Positions 1 through 5,294 of a DNA stretch of 7,091 nt are shown in pieces. The stretch comes from Verrucomicrobiota bacterium (GTDB taxonomy: Bacteria > Verrucomicrobiota > Verrucomicrobiia > Opitutales > UBA2995), in the NCBI GenBank assembly GCA_027297085.1, contig JAPUIL010000822.1:1-7091 (forward strand). Reading direction: 5' to 3'. The notes beneath the pieces were generated by a model that saw nothing but the letters and a program-made list of their open reading frames with translations, was not told the DNA's origin and did not search any database. The position numbers were made by a program, and so were the translations under genes. Each line of letters opens with the position of its first letter. Position 1 is the first letter of the stretch.

Positions 1-1
1 A

Positions 2-193
2 TCATTTTGTCCCGAAGCAGCGAAATGGCCTCTCGCGCGTAGGCCAACATGTGTTGCAACCGCACAGTATCTATATTTTGGAGAGATAGGAGATAGACTG
101 ATCTTGCTTTGCGGAGGAGATAAAAGCACGCAGGATCGTGATATCAAACGCGCACAGAAGTATTTTGCAGAATATAGGGAGTCTGAGCATTGA
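2..193 (+). CDS. HigB/RelE-superfamily toxin, 3' end only (partial)
   Basis: An open frame enters from the left edge and stops at TGA 191-193. Its end carries the segment YFGE, then LILLCGGDKSTQ, then DIKRAQKYFAEY. This is the C-terminal signature of phage Gp49-like HigB toxins (HI1419 type), small mRNA-cleaving RNases of the RelE/ParE superfamily. The antitoxin gene directly follows and overlaps it, which is the toxin-first order of higBA modules. The 5' half lies outside the window. Residues before YFGE, encoded by about 2-66, do not match the family well in this frame. The frame beginning at base 3 gives a better but weak fit there (NGLS followed by a His at the usual spacing), so a frameshift near 50-70 that breaks the toxin is possible. 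The family call is secure; whether the toxin is intact is not. Confidence 0.75.
   Translation, partial: SFCPEAAKWPLARRPTCVATAQYLYFGEIGDRLILLCGGDKSTQDRDIKRAQKYFAEYRESEH
176..181 (+). promoter_or_regulatory. Ribosome binding site for the antitoxin gene, inside the toxin gene
   Basis: AGGGAG lies 8 bases before the TTG at 190 and within the last toxin codons. It supports the unusual TTG start and implies coupled translation of toxin and antitoxin from one mRNA. Confidence 0.6.
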
Positions 194-513
194 GAAAGCT
201 ACGATCATTTAAAGCATTCCATCTTGAGGAACTAAAAGACTCGGAAAAAGCGAAGGCATATCTTGAGGTTGCTTTAGAGGAACATCAAAAGGACGGCGAT
301 ACCGATGCGTTTTTGCTGGCGTTAAGAGACGTAGCAGAGGCGCAAGGCGGCCTTGGTAAATTGGCCAAAGAAACCGGCCTGAATCGGAGTAATATCTACA
401 AGGCGCTCTCCGAAAAAGGAAAGCCGTATTTTCAGACAGTGGAGACGATCCTGCACGGTTTAGGGTATCAACTTTCTGTAGAATCGTTATCGCCGGAAGC
501 TCTTTCTGAGTAA
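190..513 (+). CDS. HigA-like XRE-family antitoxin (HI1420 type addiction module antidote)
   Basis: This encodes a 107-residue DNA-binding antitoxin that would neutralise the toxin encoded just upstream and repress the shared promoter. The N-terminal part (residues 1-50) is charged and helical. Residues about 53-75 form a helix-turn-helix: GKLAKETGLNRSNIYKAL is typical of Cro/C1 helices 2 and 3. The end, PYFQTVETILHGLGYQLSV (residues 79-97), is the conserved tail of the HI1420/TIGR02684-type antidote family. The length is close to the family norm. The TTG start is chosen because a strong ribosome binding site stands 8 bases before it, it overlaps the toxin stop as ATTGA, and no in-frame ATG lies near the N-terminus. 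The operon promoter must lie left of the window, so autoregulation is known for the family but not visible here. Confidence 0.88.
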   Translation: MRKLRSFKAFHLEELKDSEKAKAYLEVALEEHQKDGDTDAFLLALRDVAEAQGGLGKLAKETGLNRSNIYKALSEKGKPYFQTVETILHGLGYQLSVESLSPEALSE

Positions 514-541
514 TATCCCTAAATGCGATCCGGCGCGACAC

Positions 542-568
542 AAAAAGCCCCGGTTAAAAAACCGGGGT
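542..568 (-). terminator. Rho-independent terminator reading leftward
   Basis: CCCCGGTT (548-555) and AACCGGGG (560-567) form a perfect 8-bp GC-rich stem with a 4-base loop. On the minus strand the stem is followed by G, C and then five T residues (542-546 on plus), as an intrinsic terminator needs. On the plus strand no T-run follows. It therefore best serves the minus-strand gene ending at 646, about 80 bases away. It may weakly block plus-strand read-through from the antitoxin gene. Confidence 0.72.
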
Positions 569-605
569 ATACGCATCAAGTTAAGAGTTGAAAGAGAAGC
601 AGTCT

Positions 606-649
606 GTGAGGTATCATAACTGTTGTCCAAGACAGTTATGCCCCCTCAC
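606..649. repeat. Large interrupted hairpin over the 3' end of the minus-strand gene
   Basis: CATAACTGT (615-623) pairs perfectly with ACAGTTATG (632-640) across an 8-base loop. An outer pair, GTGAGG (606-611) with CCTCAC (644-649), extends the stem past a 3x3 internal loop. The right arm covers the TGA stop (646-648) of the minus-strand gene. Neither strand has a T-run after it, so it is probably not a simple terminator. A 3'-end RNA-stabilising structure or a protein-binding dyad are possibilities. Confidence 0.5.
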
Positions 650-942
650 CTATCGGACAGCGTATCGGCCACCATCGCATTCTCGTCTTCATCCCCTTTG
701 CCTTGCAACCGAATCTGAATATCCTGGATAATCTCCTTCATAGACCGAATCCGCTCCAACTGGGCGGCCTCGTCGGCCTGGACTGTATCTTGCTGTTCCA
801 TTGCCTGATTTAATTCTTGCTTTTTTTCCTGCAACCCGTCCTTCACCTTGTTTAACCGCGTCTCCAGATTTCGCATCTGAAGGGCCGTATAATATTTCAT
901 CCCCACCACCATTGCAAGCGACATGAAGACCCATAAAATCAT
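646..942 (-). CDS. Small membrane-anchored coiled-coil protein of unknown function
   Basis: This encodes a 98-residue protein I cannot assign to a named family. It begins MILWVFMSLAMVVGMKYYTA, a hydrophobic segment of about 16 residues that fits one N-terminal membrane anchor. From about residue 22 to 80 it is a highly charged helix rich in Glu, Gln, Lys and Leu with heptad-like spacing, predicted as a coiled coil. It ends in an acidic tail (GDEDENAMVADTLSDR). The ATG at 942 is preferred over an upstream in-frame TTG at 957 because GGAG (952-955, minus strand) ends 9 bases before the ATG. The gene stands alone and convergent to the antitoxin gene, with a promoter candidate upstream and a terminator downstream, so it looks like a complete single-gene unit. 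A scaffold, or the accessory subunit of an envelope complex, is possible but unsupported. Confidence 0.68.
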   Translation of the reverse strand: MILWVFMSLAMVVGMKYYTALQMRNLETRLNKVKDGLQEKKQELNQAMEQQDTVQADEAAQLERIRSMKEIIQDIQIRLQGKGDEDENAMVADTLSDR

Positions 943-1023
943 TGGGAATTTCTCCAAAAAATGGGGTAATCAAAACAGAAAGGGTGGCGGGGAAATCGAG
1001 GGAGGAACCGCCACTCTACTCCA

Positions 1024-1052
1024 AATATATCTATATCCCAACAAAAAATCAA
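1024..1052 (-). promoter_or_regulatory. Candidate sigma70-type promoter for the minus-strand gene
   Basis: On the minus strand TTGATT (1047-1052) is followed after exactly 17 bases by TATATT (1024-1029). These match the -35 and -10 consensus in 4 and 5 of 6 positions. It lies about 80 bases upstream of the ATG at 942 in AT-rich noncoding DNA. The organism's true promoter consensus is unknown. Confidence 0.35.
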
Positions 1053-1442
1053 ACTGAATCCTCAGATTTCAATTCACCATCCTCTTGAAATAGGCAGGGC
1101 GTTCCAAAATCCGGAATTCGCCCCAACCCATAACCCCATGCAAATAACAATCAAAGAGCAATAGAATAATTCATTGATTTGATCCGCAATCATCGCCACA
1201 TTATGCCACCTGCGCACGGCCCTCGGACAGCAGGGATCTACCTTGTCTCATTCTACTTGACAACTGCACCCGCATCGGCCATCGCCTATCCGGCCAACGC
1301 TTCACCGACATCCCGTATCTGTGATACGCACACCAGACCACCAGCCGCCATTGCGCAGCCTGGAAGACGACATGGTGCTCTTTACACCCGGACTGCAAGA
1401 AGCGTGAGGGATCGGGCAACGGACAGATAGGAGAAAGCACCC
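1053..1442. other. Noncoding stretch before the fusion gene
   Basis: No convincing intact gene was found on either strand. The part up to about 1180 is AT-rich and featureless. From about 1180 the base composition becomes more like coding DNA, and the segment may include a broken gene end. The last bases hold AGGAG (1429-1433), 9 bases before ATG 1443, the ribosome binding site of the fusion gene. No promoter with both elements at good spacing was seen on the plus strand. Confidence 0.5.
1178..1407 (+). pseudogene. Possible remnant of a gene 3' end with one frameshift
   Basis: The frame open from 1178 reads LILLDNCTRIGHRLSGQRF then TDIPYL and stops at TGA 1322-1324. The frame one base earlier continues IRTPDHQPP then LRSLEDDMVLFTPGLQEA and stops at TGA 1405-1407. 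Joined by a one-base shift near 1320 the two read like an ordinary protein C-terminus, and the join would end 35 bases before the next gene. I do not recognise the family. It may equally be chance open frame in GC-richer DNA. Confidence 0.22.
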
Positions 1443-2555
1443 ATGGGCTTCGACTTTATCTTCATGATGACCGAAAATGATCGAACGATTCTCAATGCTC
1501 GGGATCGCCTGAATGAAGTATTGGATGGTGGCTGTCAGCACATTGGTTTTAAAGATGTGGGGCTTCCATCTGGCGAATTAAAACGACTGGCCGACGACAT
1601 CCGGGCAGCAGGCGCCCGAAGTTATTTGGAAGTGGTAAGCCTGGATGAAGAAAGCGAAATCGCTTCCGCCCGTGTGGCGGTCGATCTCAATGTCGATTGC
1701 CTCCTCGGCGGTACTCGAGCCGATCAGGTGACATCGAGTCTATCCTCTTCTCCCATCCGCTATTATCCGTTTCCCGGTCGCATCACCGGACACCCCAGCA
1801 TATTGGAAGGCAGCATGGAAAAAATCGCTGAATCCGCTCGCCGTCTGACACAAAATCCCCGTGTCCACGGTCTCGATCTGCTCGCCTACCGATATACCGG
1901 AGACGCACCCCGTTTGATGCATGCCGTTTGCAAGGCGTCCCACGGCCCTGTGATCATGGCCGGCAGCATCGACAGGGAAGATCGGGTACACGCCATTGCA
2001 AAAGCAGGCGCGGCTGGCTTCACGGTGGGAACGGCTGCATTTTCAGATAAGTTTCCGGCAAAAACACCGGGCGTGACAGAACAGGTCCGATCCATCCTCA
2101 CCATGGCCGAACAGGCACGAATGGCCCATCCGGGAAAACAACAGATTGCCCTGGTCGCCCATAACGGACGCAAAGCACAACTGGCCGCCTGGGTCGGTAG
2201 ACATGTCAACAAACTGATTGGACACAAACTCTTCTGCACCTGGGCAACCGGCACCATGCTAAAAGAATCCTTCCCCGCTCTTGACATCGAGCGGGTGCAG
2301 AGCGGCGCGCGGGGTGGCGATCAGCAAATTGGTGCTCGAATTGCCGACCATACAATCGACATCGTGATCTTTTTTTCAGATCCAATGACTGCCAAAATTC
2401 ACGACGTCGATTTCATCGCACTCACCCGCCTGGCAATCATTCACGACACGCCGATTGCATGCAGCCCTGCGGCGGCCGATCTGTTTGTTTCGGCAAGGCT
2501 CCTTACGACAAGAGAACAGAGTAACCAGGGGACCCCACCTGACGCCGGGGTATAA
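1443..2555 (+). CDS. Fusion protein: phosphate-binding TIM-barrel domain + methylglyoxal synthase domain
   Basis: One uninterrupted 370-residue frame has two domains. Residues about 1-225 look like a (beta/alpha)8 barrel of the HisA/HisF-like, ribulose-phosphate-binding kind: HIGFKDVG (33-40), YLEVVSLDEESE (61-72), YYPFPGRITGHPS (107-119), then VIMAGSID (170-177) and AGFTVGTAAF (191-200). The last two resemble the paired phosphate-binding strands 7 and 8. Its reaction is not known to me; similar barrels have been given unreliable names such as 4-hydroxythreonine-4-phosphate dehydrogenase. Residues about 232-352 match methylglyoxal synthase, which converts dihydroxyacetone phosphate to methylglyoxal and phosphate. 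Against E. coli MgsA, H19, K23, S65, G66, D71, D91, H98 and D101 correspond to H240, K244, S287, G288, D293 (in GGDQQIGA), D313 (in FFSDP), H320 and D323. D20 is N241, and the ATGTTG loop is CTWATG (265-270). The C-terminus is short after LFV. ATG 1443 follows AGGAG by 9 bases. No signal peptide is seen, so it should be cytosolic. Free-standing MgsA is about 150 residues, so this is a true fusion. Confidence 0.85.
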   Translation: MGFDFIFMMTENDRTILNARDRLNEVLDGGCQHIGFKDVGLPSGELKRLADDIRAAGARSYLEVVSLDEESEIASARVAVDLNVDCLLGGTRADQVTSSLSSSPIRYYPFPGRITGHPSILEGSMEKIAESARRLTQNPRVHGLDLLAYRYTGDAPRLMHAVCKASHGPVIMAGSIDREDRVHAIAKAGAAGFTVGTAAFSDKFPAKTPGVTEQVRSILTMAEQARMAHPGKQQIALVAHNGRKAQLAAWVGRHVNKLIGHKLFCTWATGTMLKESFPALDIERVQSGARGGDQQIGARIADHTIDIVIFFSDPMTAKIHDVDFIALTRLAIIHDTPIACSPAAADLFVSARLLTTREQSNQGTPPDAGV

Positions 2556-2701
2556 CACTAAAGATAGTCGCTGTGTATTTCCGGAAGACTTAAGAAAACA
2601 GGAAAAACCAACGTGCGCATTACTCGACTTCTTGACGCCCCTATCATCACACCCAATTTACACCCGAGTATTGCGGACGAATCCTAAAAGGGAGAAATAC
2701 A
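2556..2701. other. Gap between the fusion gene and the mannonate dehydratase-like gene
   Basis: These 146 bases hold no clear terminator or full promoter. A TTGACG at 2632-2637 has no matching -10. The gap contains a 24-codon ORF with its own ribosome binding site. AGGGAG at 2689-2694 serves the ATG at 2702. Confidence 0.5.
2613..2687 (+). CDS. Short ORF: leader peptide or 5' remnant of a lost gene
   Basis: AGGA (2600-2603) stands 9 bases before GTG 2613, which opens 24 codons ending at TAA 2685-2687. The peptide contains ITRLLDAPIITPNLHPSI. From memory, this closely resembles the extreme N-terminus of glycoside-hydrolase-like proteins of uncultured FCB bacteria, whose start reads like (L)ITPxLHPSIGxNIQGPS. 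Here the match ends at HPSI and a stop follows five codons later. The simplest reading is the left end of a gene whose body was deleted, leaving its start fused to the ribosome binding site of the next gene. Alternatively it is a functional upstream ORF, since its stop lies only 14 bases before ATG 2702 and translation could be coupled. The family recollection was not checked. Confidence 0.4.
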   Translation: MRITRLLDAPIITPNLHPSIADES

Positions 2702-3676
2702 ATGCACATTCACGACGTGGTTAACTGGAGTCAACTGAATGACGACCAGCTCAGCTTCTACCGGGCCATTGGCGTGGACATGGTCCAGCTCGATCTCCGA
2801 ACCGGCGGAAAAACCGAGGCCGAACAAATCGTGCGCGAAGGCCGGGACAGCACCGAACTGTTTGAAAAAGCCCGGGAAAAGGTCGAATCCCACGGTCTGA
2901 AACTCCACACCGTCTTCATGTCCGCCTGGGACGAAATCACCCTGGCCACGACCGACCGAGACGAAAAACTCGATATCTGGGTCCGGATGACCGAATGTCT
3001 CGGCAAGGCCGGGATTCCCACCCTCGGATGGAACTTCAAACCCAAAGGCAACTTTCGCACCACTGCCGACATCGGCCGGGGCGGCGTGTCCTACAGCACC
3101 TTCGACTACGCCGAATTCGACCAAAACCGGCCCGAACCCCACGATCCTCCGGTCTCCGAATCACAAATGTGGGAACACATGGAAACCTTCCTCCAGGTTG
3201 CCGTGCCTGCCGCCGAAAAAGCCGGCGTGCGTATGGCCCTCCATCCCGACGACCCCCCGATCCCCGAACCCCTCGGCGGCGTGGCGCAAATCTGCTCCAC
3301 CCTGGAACAGTTTCGCCGCATCTTCGACACCATCCCCAGCGACAACCACGGCATGCTCTTCTGTCAGGGCTGTATGACCGAACTCCTGGGACCAGAACGC
3401 ATCTACGACGCCATCGCCGAAATGGCCTCCAAAAACAAAGTGGTCTGGGTCCACTTCCGAAACGTCAGAGGCCAGTTGCCCAGGTTCACTGAAGTGTTTC
3501 ACGATGAAGGCGAAGTGGACATGCGCCGGGCGATGGAAGTCTACCGGGACAACGGCTTTAATGGCCCCTACGGAATGGACCACACCCCCAGATTTCCCCA
3601 GGAACAGGCCGGGTGGGCCGGAAAAGCCTATGCCAACGGCTACATCCGCGCCCTGATTCAAACCGTCTACGGTTGA
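2702..3676 (+). CDS. uxuA: Mannonate dehydratase-like TIM-barrel enzyme (UxuA family)
   Basis: This encodes a 324-residue cytosolic enzyme of the UxuA family within the xylose-isomerase-like barrels. UxuA dehydrates D-mannonate to 2-keto-3-deoxygluconate in hexuronate breakdown, using Mn2+. The metal site seems intact. MALHPDDPPIPEPLGG (178-193) gives H181, MLFCQGC (218-224) gives C221, VWVHFRNVRG (248-257) gives H251, and GPYGMDHTPR (288-297) gives D293. These correspond to the His, Cys, His and Asp ligands known in the family. The N-terminus is shorter than in E. coli UxuA (394 residues) and begins directly with a barrel strand around GVDMVQLDLR (24-33). Substrate could therefore be another aldonate rather than mannonate itself. 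ATG 2702 follows AGGGAG by 7 bases. It is the first of three closely spaced genes, with the sulfatase 57 bases downstream. Confidence is high for the family and moderate for the exact substrate. Confidence 0.85.
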   Translation: MHIHDVVNWSQLNDDQLSFYRAIGVDMVQLDLRTGGKTEAEQIVREGRDSTELFEKAREKVESHGLKLHTVFMSAWDEITLATTDRDEKLDIWVRMTECLGKAGIPTLGWNFKPKGNFRTTADIGRGGVSYSTFDYAEFDQNRPEPHDPPVSESQMWEHMETFLQVAVPAAEKAGVRMALHPDDPPIPEPLGGVAQICSTLEQFRRIFDTIPSDNHGMLFCQGCMTELLGPERIYDAIAEMASKNKVVWVHFRNVRGQLPRFTEVFHDEGEVDMRRAMEVYRDNGFNGPYGMDHTPRFPQEQAGWAGKAYANGYIRALIQTVYG

Positions 3677-3733
3677 CCTCTCCCGAGAAATGATCGCCGA
3701 TGGAAAACCGAACAATAGAAAGTAAGGAAAAAA

Positions 3734-5251
3734 GTGAAAAAACCGAACATCATCTACATTCTGGCCGACGACTTGGGATGGCGTGACCTCAGCGCCGAAG
3801 GCAGCGTGTTGTATGAAAGCCCGAATATCGACCGCATTGCCTCCGAGGGCATGCGATTTACACAAGGATACGCGGCGTGCCAGGTTTGCAGTCCGTCGCG
3901 GGCAAGCATACTGACGGGAAAATACCCACCCCGGCATGGCATCACGGACTGGATTGGCGCAAGATCGGGAGAAAGCTGGCGGGAGACTGGTCGCTTCAAC
4001 AAACTGCTTCCACCCGATTATGAACACGGACTTCGTCCGGATGAGGTCACCTTCGCGGAAGCACTTCGACGCGCGGGATACCGTACCTTTTTTGCGGGTA
4101 AGTGGCATTTGGGAGACGGAGAGGCGTGTCCGGAAAATCGCGGATTCGAGATCAACAAAGGAGGCTGGAGAGCAGGAAGTCCTATGGGCGGCTATTTTTC
4201 CCCCTATAAGAACCCCAAATTGGAAAATGGACCAGACGGGGAATCTCTGCCCATTAGACTTGGAATGGAAACGGCTCAGTTCATCGAGGCGCACAAGGAC
4301 GAACCCTTTTTGGCCTACCTTTCATTCTATTCGGTACACGGACCGATACAGACAAGCCTGGACCGGTGGGACAAGTACCGCAAAAAGGCGCTTGCACAAA
4401 ATAAGAGCCCTGAGCGAAGGTTTATTTTTGACCGGAATCTGCCGGTGCGCCAGATCCAGGATTGTCCGATTTACGGCGGCATGATCGAAGCGATGGATGA
4501 GGCTGTGGGTCACGTTTTAGACACACTGGAACGACTGGACCTTGCCGAAAATACAATCGTCTGTTTTACCTCCGACAACGGCGGCGTGTCATCCGGAGAC
4601 TCATTCGCCACCTCCAACCTGCCATTGAGGGGAGGAAAGGGACGGCAGTGGGAAGGCGGCATACGCGAGCCCTTTTACATCAAGGTGCCGGGAACAACAC
4701 AGGCAGGCTCGGTCTGCGACGTACCCGTTTCGGGAATCGATTTCTATCCCACCCTCCTCGAACTGGTCGGTGTTCCAGTGCCAGAAGAACAAATCGTCGA
4801 TGGCATCAGCCTGGTGTCCCTCCTGCAAGGTCAATCGGACCAGCGCATTGTCGAACGGGATCTGTTCTGGCATTACCCCCACTACGGAAACCAGGGCGGA
4901 GAACCGTCTTCGATCATTCGCAATGGGAACTGGAAACTCATCCACTATTTCGAAGATGCACGAGATGAACTCTACAACCTTGCCTCCGATCCGGGCGAGC
5001 AGACCGATGGGCTCGCCAACCATCCGGAAAAAGCGAAAGTGTTGCGGACACGACTCGATGTCTGGTTGGCGGAAGTGGACGCAAAATTCCCCGTTCCAGA
5101 CCCGGAGTACGACGCGAAAAAAGAACAAAGCCGTCTGCAAATGCTGGAGAACGAGCAGATGCAAAAGCTCGAGACGCAACACGCCGAATACCTGGACCCA
5201 AACTGGAAACCCAATAAAGATTGGTGGGGAAGCCAGGTAACAGTAGATTGA
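3734..5251 (+). CDS. Formylglycine-dependent sulfatase (S1/alkaline phosphatase superfamily), no signal peptide
   Basis: This encodes a 505-residue sulfatase that hydrolyses sulfate esters, probably from carbohydrates. The N-terminus NIIYILADDLGWRDLS carries the metal-binding D12-D13. CSPSRAS at 52-58 is the CxPxR signature whose C52 must be oxidised to formylglycine; no maturase gene is in the window. AGKWHLG (121-127) gives K123 and H125, VHGP (201-204) gives H202, TSDNGG (279-284) gives D281-N282, and RGGKG (299-303) gives K302. Thus the whole S1 active-site set is present. The C-terminal subdomain (WKLIHYF, DELYNLASDPGE, residues 400-422) is typical, followed by a charged helical tail. 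The start is GTG at 3734, 5 bases after AAGGA. An in-frame TAG at 3716-3718 leaves no room for a signal peptide. Most family members with sulfated polysaccharide substrates are exported, so a cytosolic role on imported sugars is inferred. Subfamily was not assigned. Confidence 0.93.
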   Translation: MKKPNIIYILADDLGWRDLSAEGSVLYESPNIDRIASEGMRFTQGYAACQVCSPSRASILTGKYPPRHGITDWIGARSGESWRETGRFNKLLPPDYEHGLRPDEVTFAEALRRAGYRTFFAGKWHLGDGEACPENRGFEINKGGWRAGSPMGGYFSPYKNPKLENGPDGESLPIRLGMETAQFIEAHKDEPFLAYLSFYSVHGPIQTSLDRWDKYRKKALAQNKSPERRFIFDRNLPVRQIQDCPIYGGMIEAMDEAVGHVLDTLERLDLAENTIVCFTSDNGGVSSGDSFATSNLPLRGGKGRQWEGGIREPFYIKVPGTTQAGSVCDVPVSGIDFYPTLLELVGVPVPEEQIVDGISLVSLLQGQSDQRIVERDLFWHYPHYGNQGGEPSSIIRNGNWKLIHYFEDARDELYNLASDPGEQTDGLANHPEKAKVLRTRLDVWLAEVDAKFPVPDPEYDAKKEQSRLQMLENEQMQKLETQHAEYLDPNWKPNKDWWGSQVTVD

Positions 5252-5294
5252 CAGAACAAAGGAATTTTAATCCCATATTAGAGGCGCTCTTAAA

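Noticed and set aside
1257..1262. Perfect TTGACA as a -35 box for the fusion gene
   Set aside because: No -10-like hexamer lies 16-18 bases downstream.
1179..1430. Plus-strand open frame of 83 codons before the fusion gene
   Set aside because: Its composition (Arg, Pro, Ala, Thr and His rich) is unlike a folded protein, its start lacks a ribosome binding site, and the other two frames look more protein-like.
2527..2542. Dyad with GGGGACCCC core near the end of the fusion gene
   Set aside because: It lies within the coding sequence, has short arms and no following T-run, so neither a terminator nor an operator is supported.
3161..4294. Long minus-strand open frame (377 codons) across the dehydratase and sulfatase genes
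   Set aside because: It is antisense to two genes with clear catalytic motifs, crosses their intergenic gap, and shows no recognisable domain; it is an effect of the codon pattern of the plus-strand genes.
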